Shown here: positions 44,154 to 52,870 of the stretch, piece by piece
How positions within the stretch are numbered: position 1 is the stretch's first letter
Layout of the letters: every line of letters starts with the position of its first letter
NCBI GenBank assembly: GCA_947501475.1
Contig: CANMWA010000015.1
Coordinates: forward strand, 80,810-144,809
Length of the DNA stretch: 64,000 nucleotides
Direction of reading: 5' to 3'
Origin: an uncultured Aquimarina sp.
Lineage (GTDB): Bacteria > Bacteroidota > Bacteroidia > Flavobacteriales > Flavobacteriaceae
Notes under the pieces: model-generated
Told to the model about the DNA's origin: nothing
The model's input: the letters and a program-made list of their open reading frames with translations, nothing else
The model's database searches: none
Program-made: the position numbers and the translations under genes

Positions 44154-45113
44154 TTACTCTTCGTATAAATATAGCTTTAACCCCATTCCATAATTAGTGT
44201 CGTTGTTTTTAATCAGGTTGTTGTTTTTGCTGTATTCTCGATCAAATCTTTGCCAAGTTCGGTTTTTATAAAAAACTCTTCTTGTAAATGTTTTATAACC
44301 ACTAATCTTATTTGTAAATGGAAGCAGAGGCCTAAAAGTAGTAGATACTTTTACAATTCCTTTTCTTGTTTCTACTTCATGATATTTCTTAGCCTGTTGT
44401 AATTTGCCATTTTTATCAGCATAACCTAACACCTGTATAGAAATAAAAACACCGTCTTTAGGAATATAAACTTTGTATTCTGAAACGTTCAGTTCAAAAT
44501 TAGATTTATCCTTATCAGCAACTTTAAATATAATATTTTCATAAGGTAAACGCTTTCCAGGGAATCCGTTTTCGTTATCATAAAATTGCATTTTAAATAA
44601 GGTAGAGAACGATTGACCAGAAGCATTCTTATTTGAAGATTCTACTTTTACAGGAAGGTATACTGAAGCAATTTTGGTTGGCTTCTCACTATTTTTAGGA
44701 AAAAAAACTGCAATTTCTGATTCTACAGTAGGCAACCAACATCTAAAATAGTCATTGTGCACTTCAGAAGGCAACTTCTTGGTTTTATACTTTCTTTTCT
44801 TTTCTGCAGTGATCACTACCTCTTTTAGCTCTGCAATATCTTGAGCTAATAAAATCTGTTTAGGTAAGGATGTTGTTGCTAAGGCTAATTCTTTATGGCT
44901 TAAAGCTGAAATATACAATGAATCTATATCTGGATACCATTTTTTTGAAAATTTAAAATTTCCATCTGCATCTGCAAAAGTACCGTTTCCATTACCAAAA
45001 GATATGGTTGCATAGGATATAGGTGTTTTTTGTACAGAATCAAGTACAGTATACTGCTGTGAATATGTAATCTGTGCTAAAAAAAGCAGCAGTAGGGGAA
45101 ACAGCTTTTTCAT
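44154..45113 (-). CDS. Carboxypeptidase-like regulatory domain protein
   Basis: The 319-residue secreted protein has a signal peptide ending ITYSQQ, a CarboxypepD_reg-like domain at the start (TPISYATISFGNGNGTFADADGNFKF) and a beta-rich remainder with conserved aromatic strands (YFRCWLPTVESEIAVFFPKNS, YKTFTRRVFYKNRTWQRFD). It is probably attached to the outer membrane or periplasm; function unknown. It converges with the SulP gene with only 9 bp between. Confidence 0.82.
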   Translation of the reverse strand: MKKLFPLLLLFLAQITYSQQYTVLDSVQKTPISYATISFGNGNGTFADADGNFKFSKKWYPDIDSLYISALSHKELALATTSLPKQILLAQDIAELKEVVITAEKKRKYKTKKLPSEVHNDYFRCWLPTVESEIAVFFPKNSEKPTKIASVYLPVKVESSNKNASGQSFSTLFKMQFYDNENGFPGKRLPYENIIFKVADKDKSNFELNVSEYKVYIPKDGVFISIQVLGYADKNGKLQQAKKYHEVETRKGIVKVSTTFRPLLPFTNKISGYKTFTRRVFYKNRTWQRFDREYSKNNNLIKNNDTNYGMGLKLYLYEE

Positions 45114-45273
45114 GGGTGTTATGGGGATTAAAGGAAACTAAAGTAATAAAATATATTTATTCTAAAACCATTATCATGCCAAACCTACTGTAATTTGTTA
45201 ATCAGTAGTGTAAAAAATAACATGTTTTTTCATAGATAAACGTAATGCATTTTAATATTCAATATATTTTTTA

Positions 45274-45293
45274 AAGTATATCTAAATATACTT
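45274..45293. promoter_or_regulatory. HipB operator-like palindrome 1
   Basis: AAGTATAT / ATATACTT arms are perfect, with CTAA between. Inferred operator. Confidence 0.55.
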
Positions 45294-45312
45294 ATACTGT
45301 ATATAAATATTT

Positions 45313-45338
45313 TTAAAGTATATATATGTATACTTTAA
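45313..45338. promoter_or_regulatory. HipB operator-like palindrome 2
   Basis: TTAAAGTATA / TATACTTTAA arms are perfect over 10 bp with TATATG between. It is the longest of the four. Confidence 0.6.
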
Positions 45339-45395
45339 TAATTTTTTATGTAAATTTGCTATAGAAGTATACTATATTATATCTAGAATACGTTT

Positions 45396-45412
45396 TATAC
45401 TTATAAAGTATA
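45396..45412. promoter_or_regulatory. HipB operator-like palindrome 4
   Basis: TATACTT / AAGTATA arms enclose ATA, 17 bp before the hipB ATG. Confidence 0.55.
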
Positions 45413-45428
45413 GCAAAATATATTATAT

Positions 45429-45758
45429 ATGGAGTTTAATAACCTTTCAGACGAACAAGTGCTAGCCGAACTTACTCAACGAGTAAAACAAAGGCGACTT
45501 AATCTTAATATAACTCAAGAAGATCTTTCTAAAAGGGCAGGGGTACATGTGCAAACGATTAAAAATTTTGAATCAGGAAAAACAACAACAGTATTAACAT
45601 TCATTCAAGTACTTCGAGCATTTGGAGATTTGAATGGCTTAAATGCGATATTTCCCGATCCAGGAATTAGTCCAATTGAGGTTTTAAAACTTAAAGGTAA
45701 AGAACGAGTACGTGCCTCTCGAAGCTCTAAAGATCAAAATGACGACCCATCATGGTAG
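45429..45758 (+). CDS. hipB: HipB-like antitoxin, XRE family helix-turn-helix
   Basis: The 109-residue protein has an HTH_3 domain (LNITQEDLSKRAGVHVQTIKNFESGK) in its middle. In HipBA modules it neutralises the HipA kinase and represses the operon. It overlaps the hipA start by 7 bp (translational coupling). The C-terminal tail (KERVRASRSSKDQNDDPSW) is basic then acidic. The four palindromes upstream fit autorepression. Confidence 0.88.
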   Translation: MEFNNLSDEQVLAELTQRVKQRRLNLNITQEDLSKRAGVHVQTIKNFESGKTTTVLTFIQVLRAFGDLNGLNAIFPDPGISPIEVLKLKGKERVRASRSSKDQNDDPSW

Positions 45759-47038
45759 AAGTTATAAAGATTACGCTATGGGATGAAGAGCTTGGTGCAT
45801 TGATTTGGGATAAAAATAAAAACTATGGTACTTTCGAGTTTTTTCCTTCTTTTTTAAATAAGAATTTAGATGTATCGCCCATACATATGCCTATAAAATC
45901 TTCAGCAAAAAAAATATATAGTTTTCCAAACCTTAATCAAGATACGTATCGAGGATTACCAGGTATGTTATCTGATGTATTACCAGATGATTTTGGGAAT
46001 CGTTTAATTGATCAATGGTTAGAACTTAATAATATTCCAAAATCACAATTTACCCCTTTAGATCGTCTTTGTTACATAGGTACTAGAGGTATGGGAGCAT
46101 TAGAGTTTCAGCCAGCAAAAAATATTGGGCATAGTCAAACAACTGAACTCGAGGTAGATAAATTAGCACAACTAGCCGAAAAGGTGCTTAATACAAGAGA
46201 AAGTTTACAATTGAACCTTTCAGAAACAGAACATTTGAATGAATTGATTAAAGTAGGAACCTCTGCAGGTGGACAACGAGCAAAGGCTATTATAGCATTC
46301 AATCCAAAAACAAAAGAAATACGCTCTGGTCAGGCAAAAGTACCCAAAGATTTCCAACACTATATGTTCAAGTTTGATGGAGTTAGTGATGCTTCTCTTG
46401 GAGATCCACAAGGGTATGGTAGAATAGAATATGCATATTATTTGATGGCTTTGGATTGTGGTATCGATATGGAAAACTCATTGCTTTTCGAGGAGCATGA
46501 TCGAGCTCATTTTATGACCAAACGATTTGATCGTATAGCGGGTAACCAAAAAATACATATGCAAACATTGTGTTCACTAGCACATTTTGATTATAAATCT
46601 CCAGGAGCATATTCTTATGAAAATGCATTTGAAATTATGCGTAGGCTTAGATTACCACATACAGATGCAATAAAACTGTATAAAAGAATGGTGTTTAACA
46701 TTATTGCTCGTAATCAGGATGATCATACCAAAAATATTTCATTTTTAATGGATAAACGTGGCGTATGGAAACTATCCCCAGCATACGATATTACGTACTC
46801 ATACAATCCTAACGGGATATGGACAAGCATGCATCAAATGGCTGTAAATGGTAAACGAGATAATTTTACTATGCAAGATGTAATGGCTGTAGGAGATAAA
46901 ATCAGCTATAAGAACCATAAGGATACAATACAGCAAGTGATCGATGTAGTATCAAACTGGCACCACTATGCTAACAAAGCAGGAATCCCAAAATCGCAAG
47001 CTGATAGATTGCAAAAAGCATTTAGATTGTCTTTATAG
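45752..47038 (+). CDS. hipA: HipA-like toxin kinase
   Basis: HipA-type kinases phosphorylate tRNA synthetases (glutamyl-tRNA synthetase in the classical case) and induce persistence. The 428-residue protein has a HipA N-terminal domain (GLPGMLSDVLPDDFGNRLID) and a kinase core with VGTSAGGQRAKAIIAFNP, RNQDDHTKNISFLMD (catalytic Asp and Asn) and LSPAYDITYSYNP (metal Asp). The Ser-rich P-loop region (VGTSAGGQRAK) is complete, so it looks active. It is paired with hipB. Confidence 0.9.
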   Translation: MVEVIKITLWDEELGALIWDKNKNYGTFEFFPSFLNKNLDVSPIHMPIKSSAKKIYSFPNLNQDTYRGLPGMLSDVLPDDFGNRLIDQWLELNNIPKSQFTPLDRLCYIGTRGMGALEFQPAKNIGHSQTTELEVDKLAQLAEKVLNTRESLQLNLSETEHLNELIKVGTSAGGQRAKAIIAFNPKTKEIRSGQAKVPKDFQHYMFKFDGVSDASLGDPQGYGRIEYAYYLMALDCGIDMENSLLFEEHDRAHFMTKRFDRIAGNQKIHMQTLCSLAHFDYKSPGAYSYENAFEIMRRLRLPHTDAIKLYKRMVFNIIARNQDDHTKNISFLMDKRGVWKLSPAYDITYSYNPNGIWTSMHQMAVNGKRDNFTMQDVMAVGDKISYKNHKDTIQQVIDVVSNWHHYANKAGIPKSQADRLQKAFRLSL

Positions 47039-47100
47039 TTGTTTTTTTAGAGATGAGACAAAAAATTAATTGATTATGAAGGCGTAACTTTGAAAAATTC

Positions 47101-47931
47101 ATGAAAAAAGCCATATACTTTATGCTTTTCAGTGCTGTTTGTTTTACAGCAATGAATTTATTGGTTAAATATTTGGCACACTTTGGCGGCGGACAATTAG
47201 TGTTGTTTAGAGCATTTGGTTCATTGTTTTTTACGATGAGCTATTTGTTATGGCATAAAATACCAATATTTGGTAATCAAAAACCTTTATTAATTTATAG
47301 AGGGTTGGCAGGAGTCACTTCGATGGCTTTATTTTTTATGTCTGTAAACTATTTACCTATAGGATCAGCAGTTTCTCTGCGATATTTATCTCCAATTTTT
47401 GCTACGATTTTTGCGGTTTTCTTCCTTAAAGAACGAGTAAAATCAATACAGTGGTTGTTTTTTATAATGGCTTTTGTTGGTGTGCTCATGATAAAAGGTT
47501 TTGATCCAAATATTGATTCTTTAGGGTTTGTTTTAGTAATGGGGTCTGCCTTGTTTAGTGGTGTCGTATATGTATTAATAAACAAAATAGGGCATGGAGA
47601 TCATCCAGTAGTAATTGTAAATTACTTCATGTGGATTTCTGTTGTGGTAGGAGGAATTCTTTCGATATTTAATTGGACTACTCCGGTCGGAGTAGAGTGG
47701 TTATTGTTATTAAGTTTAGGGATTTTTGGATATTTTGGACAATTATTTATGACCAAAGCTTTCCAGTCTCAGGCAACCAATAAAATAGTATCTCTAAAAT
47801 ATGTAGAGGTTATTTTCACAATGATTGCTGGTATAATGTGGTTTGCCGATATATATCCATTGATTAGCATAATAGGCACATTATTAGTGATTACTGGGCT
47901 AATCCTTAATATATGGTATCGTAGTAAATAA
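47101..47931 (+). CDS. DMT superfamily (EamA) transporter
   Basis: This 276-residue membrane protein has about ten hydrophobic segments and two EamA repeats (FMLFSAVCFTAMNLLVKYLA, then PIGSAVSLRYLSPIFATIFAVFFLKERV). It probably exports amino acids or metabolites; substrate unknown. It stands alone 62 bp after hipA. Confidence 0.88.
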   Translation: MKKAIYFMLFSAVCFTAMNLLVKYLAHFGGGQLVLFRAFGSLFFTMSYLLWHKIPIFGNQKPLLIYRGLAGVTSMALFFMSVNYLPIGSAVSLRYLSPIFATIFAVFFLKERVKSIQWLFFIMAFVGVLMIKGFDPNIDSLGFVLVMGSALFSGVVYVLINKIGHGDHPVVIVNYFMWISVVVGGILSIFNWTTPVGVEWLLLLSLGIFGYFGQLFMTKAFQSQATNKIVSLKYVEVIFTMIAGIMWFADIYPLISIIGTLLVITGLILNIWYRSK

Positions 47932-47968
47932 CGATAGCTATAAAATTATATGTTCAGTTTGTAATAAG

Positions 47969-48220
47969 CTAAGAAAAATCCTCTCGCAAATAATACATTA
48001 TTTTTGCTTTGTCACTAAAGCTCTTTATAGTGATTATATCACCGGTAAGTTTGTTATAGATAACTTCTACAAATAATAAATCTATATAGAAAATACTATA
48101 ATAAAAATCACGATTCATATCATTTATGGTAAAGAGATGAATCCCTCTATTCCAGATATCTTTATATTTATGGTTTAATTGTCGAGCATTGAACTCTTGC
48201 TCAAGGGTAATTTTGTGCAT
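47969..48220 (-). CDS. Conserved hypothetical small protein
   Basis: I do not recognise this 83-residue protein. It has no signal peptide or membrane segment, with mixed strand/helix sequence (EFNARQLNHKYKDIWNRGIH, YYSIFYIDLLFVEVIYNKLTG). Its composition suggests a real protein rather than a shadow, but support is limited. Confidence 0.5.
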   Translation of the reverse strand: MHKITLEQEFNARQLNHKYKDIWNRGIHLFTINDMNRDFYYSIFYIDLLFVEVIYNKLTGDIITIKSFSDKAKIMYYLREDFS

Positions 48221-48440
48221 AGGTTATCATTTTAAAAATTTGGGCATGATAAAAGTATGGAAAAACCGTAATGAATCCAAATATTTTTTCATTAAGTTGT
48301 TGAAAAACAACTGATCAAGCTATTTTTATTGAGGTTAATCTAATGTGTACACCTTTTTATATTCTTTAAAAGCTATAATATCACAAGTTAACTTGTTTAA
48401 GGAGAGATTATTTGTTAGATTTAATGTAGAATATAAAATG

Positions 48441-48794
48441 TTACAAAAATAGTAGCAGTTTTATGTTTTGATATGTTACATACAGAGTGATAGTATGTAT
48501 CAATTGATCCATTCCCAAAATTGGGAAGAATACACGAGGTTTCTCGCTATATTTCGCAGCTAATTTGCTTGTAAAAAAATCAGTGACCCCATGTAAGACT
48601 CCATTAATAAGCGTATACACAAGAGCAGTTTTTATAGAAAACAAAAACACGTTAAATACAAGCAATGTAGCGGTATAAGTAAGTACATGTATGCCTAACC
48701 ATCTTAAGTGTTGACTTTTACCAAGTGCCATTTTGGAGGACTGAAAAAGAAAATCCCCTGCCCAATGAGCTAAAAGAATTAAACTAAAAATCAT
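48441..48794 (-). CDS. DUF3307 domain-containing membrane protein
   Basis: The 117-residue protein has three to four hydrophobic segments and the DUF3307 signature LAHWAGDFLFQSSKMALGKS, followed by HGVTDFFTSKLAAKY. Function is unknown. It is followed by a separate divergent cyclase gene. Confidence 0.85.
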   Translation of the reverse strand: MIFSLILLAHWAGDFLFQSSKMALGKSQHLRWLGIHVLTYTATLLVFNVFLFSIKTALVYTLINGVLHGVTDFFTSKLAAKYSEKPRVFFPILGMDQLIHTITLYVTYQNIKLLLFL

Positions 48795-48909
48795 AATTCA
48801 AAAGATACCAATTAGACAGCGTATTACCTAATTGTGTTATCAAAAAGTTTATAGAATACCCATTTTATTTAGTTAAAGGAAGTATAAATTCTATTATTGA
48901 TTATGTAGT

Positions 48910-50880
48910 ATGTTTCAAACCTTTAGACATCGTTTATTATTTTGGTTCTTGGTTTTTATAACCTCTAGCTTACTTATTATTGTGCTTTCTTATACGTATC
49001 TTAAAAAAAGAGCAAAAATTGAAGCAAAAACCGATGTGATAGAGCAATCTTACGTATTGCTCCTTAAAAGTGTAAAAGCGCAACAAGATTTTTTTAGCTA
49101 TGAGACCAAAAATCAGAAATTTTATAGAACAGGAGGTAGTGAATATCTCAATCATTATTTAACACTACTTGATAGTACTAGATATCTTATATCAAAAGTA
49201 GATTTTCCTAAAGAGCTTGAACTCGAATCCTCAATTAAGGAATTAAAATCAGGAATTACAGAGATAGATTCTGTTTTTCTTTCTTTGATTGTTCAGATTC
49301 AAGCTAGAGGCTTCAAAAACTTTAACCTCGAAGGATCTATGCGTAAAGATGCGCATTGGTTAGAAAAAGCTTCCGAAGTGCCTATCGAGGACCTTCTTCT
49401 TCTTAGGCGATATGAAAAAGATTTCATTATCAGAAATGAAAAAAGCTACGTATCTAAGTTTACGAGGCAGATGGACCTGACTAGAAGAAAAATCGAACAA
49501 AGTAATAGAATCTCTACATCTAGAAAGAAAAAAATAAATTATTATTTACAAGGATATCAAAAAAAATTCCTTCAGCTTGTAGAATTAGATGAGTTAATTG
49601 GTATTAAGGATAACTCTGGATTAAAAGCTCAATTAGACTATACTATTGTTGCTTCAGAAGCAGGTTTTAGTTATATCGTAGAACAAACTAAGTTATGGGA
49701 GCAAAAAGAGTTTGATCGTCTTACCCTGTATTTTATAATTATCACATTAATTTTGATAGGAGGCAGTATATGGGTCAGTACCTATATTTCAAAAAAAATA
49801 ACCATCCCTCTTACCGAACTTACAACGCATATTACTCGATTTGTAGATAGCAAATTTACCTTAGAAAGTGAACATCCGGTTATTCGTACCGAAGATGAAA
49901 TTGGCCGTTTAACTCGTAATTTTTCATTTCTCAAAGATGAAGTGATTTCTCGCCTTAAATTTTTTAAGCAAAAAGTTGATGAGCGCACAGGAGAACTGGC
50001 CGATGCAAATAAAAAATTACTTCGCTTAAGTGAAGCCAATAGTCGATTTGTACCCAAAGAATTTTTAAATAATCTAGGTAGAGATAGTATAGAACAAGTA
50101 AAACTAGGGGATCAGGTAGAACGTGAGATGACTATTATTTTTTCTGATATTCGCGAATTCACCAAAATCTCTGAAAGACTTAGTCCTCAAGAAAACTTTG
50201 ATTTTATTAATGCTTATCTAGGAGGTGTAGTACCCATTATAAGAAGTAACGGAGGATTTATTGATAAATTTATAGGTGATTCTGTAATGGCACTTTTTCC
50301 TAAAGATCCGGATCATGCTATTAAAACTGTTTTCGAATTTGAGGATTTTCTGGATGATTTTAACAAAAGGCTGAAGAAGGAAAAAAAGCCTTTAATCCAG
50401 GTAGGTACAGGGATCCATACAGGAAACTTAATTTTGGGTACCATTGGTCATGATCATCGATTAGAAACTACTGTGATTTCAGACGCTGTCAACACTGCTT
50501 CTAGAGTTGAAGGATTAACCAAACATTATCAGGCAAAAATTATCGGTACCGAGGCTACGCTATCAAAATTAAAGAAAAAAGAAGACTATAAATACAGATT
50601 CTTAGATACCGTTAGAGTAAAAGGAAAATCAAAAACAATCTCTGTGTATGAGTTTTTATCCCCTCGCGAAAAAGTGAAAATTTCTTATATAGAAAAATAT
50701 AATGATGGAGTGGCCTTTATAAAAAATAAGAAAATACAAGAAGCCTCAGTAATTTTTTCGGACTTACACATAAACTACCCAGAGGATAATGCCGTAAAAA
50801 TATTTCATCAAAAATGCCAAAATTACTTAGATAAGAAAACATCCACATGGGATGATATTACCAAAATGATTACCAAATAA
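48910..50880 (+). CDS. Adenylate/guanylate cyclase with HAMP domain
   Basis: The 656-residue protein has two membrane segments (LLFWFLVFITSSLLIIVLSY and LYFIIITLILIGGSIWVSTY), a periplasmic helical sensor domain between, a HAMP domain (TIPLTELTTHITRFVDSKF), and a class III cyclase domain: TIIFSDIREFTKISERL, NGGFIDKFIGDSVMALF, GTGIHTGNLILGTIG. The metal-binding Asp residues are present. It makes cAMP or cGMP in response to an extracellular signal. It is followed by the SthA-like gene 6 bp downstream. Confidence 0.92.
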   Translation: MFQTFRHRLLFWFLVFITSSLLIIVLSYTYLKKRAKIEAKTDVIEQSYVLLLKSVKAQQDFFSYETKNQKFYRTGGSEYLNHYLTLLDSTRYLISKVDFPKELELESSIKELKSGITEIDSVFLSLIVQIQARGFKNFNLEGSMRKDAHWLEKASEVPIEDLLLLRRYEKDFIIRNEKSYVSKFTRQMDLTRRKIEQSNRISTSRKKKINYYLQGYQKKFLQLVELDELIGIKDNSGLKAQLDYTIVASEAGFSYIVEQTKLWEQKEFDRLTLYFIIITLILIGGSIWVSTYISKKITIPLTELTTHITRFVDSKFTLESEHPVIRTEDEIGRLTRNFSFLKDEVISRLKFFKQKVDERTGELADANKKLLRLSEANSRFVPKEFLNNLGRDSIEQVKLGDQVEREMTIIFSDIREFTKISERLSPQENFDFINAYLGGVVPIIRSNGGFIDKFIGDSVMALFPKDPDHAIKTVFEFEDFLDDFNKRLKKEKKPLIQVGTGIHTGNLILGTIGHDHRLETTVISDAVNTASRVEGLTKHYQAKIIGTEATLSKLKKKEDYKYRFLDTVRVKGKSKTISVYEFLSPREKVKISYIEKYNDGVAFIKNKKIQEASVIFSDLHINYPEDNAVKIFHQKCQNYLDKKTSTWDDITKMITK

Positions 50881-50886
50881 TCAAGT

Positions 50887-52311
50887 ATGAAAAAATATGA
50901 TCTTATAGTTATAGGTTCTGGACCTGCTGGGGAAAAAGCAGCAGTAAAAGCAGCTTACTTTGGACATAAAGTTGCTTTAATCGAAAAAGAACGTAAATAT
51001 GGTGGAGCAGGAGTACAAACAGGTACGCTACCATCAAAAACATTAAAAGAAACAGCATTATATTTATCTGGAGTATATCAAAAAGGAATATTTGGAGTCG
51101 ACAAAGAAGTGGGTAGAGAAACAGGAGTACATGATTTTTTATATCGTAAAAATCTGGTAACAAATCATATGCATAAAATCGTGAAGTACAATCTTAAAAA
51201 ACATGGTATCGATGTGTATGAAGGGTTTGCTAGTTTTGTTGATAAGAATCATATCAAAATCGCGGGAGAGTTAGAATTAGTAATCGAAGGAAATTTTATT
51301 CTTATAGCTTCAGGATCGTATCCTTATCACCCCGAAAATATCCCATTTGATGATAAACGAATTTTGGACTCGGATACTGTTTTAAATATCAAGCATTTTC
51401 CAAAATCAATTTGTGTACTTGGTGCCGGAGTTATAGGTTGCGAATATGCAACTATTTTTGGTGCGATGGGAGTAAAAACTTTTATCGTGAATGACCATGA
51501 TAAGATTCTTAGCTTTCTCGATACCGAAGTTTCTGAAGCGTTGGTAGATCAAATGAGGAAGAACGAAATTAAAATTCTATTCAATAATTCGATTACCGGT
51601 TTTGAAATCCCCGAACTCGATGATAAACCACTTAGACTCACACTTAGATCAGGCGAAATACTCAACGTTGATATGTTTTTGTTTGCCGCTGGACGTAGTG
51701 GCCGCATAAAGGGTTTGAATTGCGAAGAAATAGGCTTGAAGACAGGTAAAAGAGAAACCGTATTGGTGAACAAAAAATTTCAGACCAATATTCCCAATAT
51801 TTATGCGGTAGGTGATGTGATTGGGTTTCCGGCACTAGCTAGTACCAGTATGGAACAAGGTCGTATTGCAGTAACACATATGTTTGATACCTCAGATTTA
51901 GAATCTCTAGCAGATATCTTCCCATATGGTATTTATACGGTTCCAGAAGTTTCTATGGTTGGAATAACAGAAGAAGAAGCAAAGGCAAAAAAAATTGAAC
52001 ATGGAGTAGGTTATAGCTATTATCGTGATACTGCTAGAGGTATGATTATGGGTGATACTGATAATGGCTACTTAAAACTTATATTTAACCGCAATACCAA
52101 AATTATCATAGGGGTGCATATTATTGGATATATGGCAACAGAGCTTATTCATTATGGTATGGAGTTGGTTAGAGAAGAAAAAACACTGGATAGTTTGATA
52201 GCTACCGTTTTTAATTATCCAACACTTCATGACTTGTATAAGTATGCTAGTTATGATGGCTTAGGAAACATAGCAGGTAAAAAAATAAAGAAAGCAGGAG
52301 AAATGATCTAG
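50887..52311 (+). CDS. SthA-like NAD(P)/FAD-dependent oxidoreductase
   Basis: The 474-residue protein is a pyridine nucleotide-disulfide oxidoreductase-type flavoprotein: VIGSGPAGEKAA binds FAD, VLGAGVIGCEYA binds NAD, and IYAVGDVIGFPALAS is the second FAD motif. The redox-cysteine position is G42 and T47 (YGGAGVQTGTLPSK), so both cysteines of dihydrolipoamide dehydrogenase are absent. It resembles soluble transhydrogenase (SthA) more than disulfide reductases. It probably exchanges electrons between NADH and NADPH. It lies 6 bp after the cyclase gene. Confidence 0.85.
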   Translation: MKKYDLIVIGSGPAGEKAAVKAAYFGHKVALIEKERKYGGAGVQTGTLPSKTLKETALYLSGVYQKGIFGVDKEVGRETGVHDFLYRKNLVTNHMHKIVKYNLKKHGIDVYEGFASFVDKNHIKIAGELELVIEGNFILIASGSYPYHPENIPFDDKRILDSDTVLNIKHFPKSICVLGAGVIGCEYATIFGAMGVKTFIVNDHDKILSFLDTEVSEALVDQMRKNEIKILFNNSITGFEIPELDDKPLRLTLRSGEILNVDMFLFAAGRSGRIKGLNCEEIGLKTGKRETVLVNKKFQTNIPNIYAVGDVIGFPALASTSMEQGRIAVTHMFDTSDLESLADIFPYGIYTVPEVSMVGITEEEAKAKKIEHGVGYSYYRDTARGMIMGDTDNGYLKLIFNRNTKIIIGVHIIGYMATELIHYGMELVREEKTLDSLIATVFNYPTLHDLYKYASYDGLGNIAGKKIKKAGEMI

Positions 52312-52319
52312 ATAATTAA

Positions 52320-52366
52320 AAAATACAGAAAACCCTGATGCAAAAAGGGGGTTTTGCCTGTTTTTT
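52320..52366 (+). terminator. Terminator of the cyclase-transhydrogenase unit
   Basis: An imperfect stem (ACAG-AAAACCC paired with GGGTTTT-CCTGT) spans about 52326-52360 and is followed by TTTTTTATTT. Confidence 0.65.
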
Positions 52367-52503
52367 ATTTCAACAGTTCTGATTATTTTTGGTCTGGTAT
52401 TCAACATAAAGAATATATCCCACCATTTTACGATCGTCATATTGATATCCTTGATCATCCAGGATACATGTTTTTTTATGTCCAATAGTAAAAATAATAG
52501 AGT

Positions 52504-52863
52504 ATGCAGTCAAAAACTAAACAATGGATACACAGGCTAGCAATGGTACTGTTGTGTCTGTTTTTTCTTTCTTGTTATTCGGTTAAACTAGTTAGTGTAA
52601 ATGGTATACCTAACCCCGATCCAAATAATGATAGTGATAATGGATATCGCAACCAGCGAGTAATTGTTCTTGATACAATTGTCAAAGCAGGTTCGACAAC
52701 AGATGTTATTAGTATCAGAACACAAAGAGAAGGTTGCGAGTCTGGGAAATTACATTCGGTAGAATACAAAAATACTTTTGGCGGATCGCTATTATACCTG
52801 ATTACTTTTGGAAGTAAACGCAAAGTGCGAATCAAATATGTATGCAACAAAATAGAAAACTAA
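52504..52863 (+). CDS. Hypothetical lipoprotein
   Basis: The 119-residue protein has a lipoprotein signal (LCLFFLSCYSVKL), a proline/aspartate-rich stretch (NGIPNPDPNNDSDNGYRNQR) and a short beta segment with a cysteine (REGCESGKL) and a C-terminal cysteine (KYVCNKIEN), perhaps a disulfide. I do not recognise a family. It precedes the FAD-linked oxidase by 7 bp and is probably co-transcribed with it. Confidence 0.65.
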   Translation: MQSKTKQWIHRLAMVLLCLFFLSCYSVKLVSVNGIPNPDPNNDSDNGYRNQRVIVLDTIVKAGSTTDVISIRTQREGCESGKLHSVEYKNTFGGSLLYLITFGSKRKVRIKYVCNKIEN

Positions 52864-52870
52864 ACAACTG

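Larger units (their letters stand above)
45114..45428. promoter_or_regulatory. hipBA regulatory region with four palindromes
   Basis: This 315-bp space holds palindromic elements sharing the half-site AAGTATA / TATACTT: 45274-45293 (8-bp arms, 4-bp spacer), 45313-45338 (10-bp arms, 6-bp spacer), 45366-45373 (AGTATACT) and 45396-45412 (7-bp arms, 3-bp spacer). A TAAATTTG at 45351-45358 fits the Bacteroidota -7 element. They probably are HipB operators for autorepression. Confidence 0.7.
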
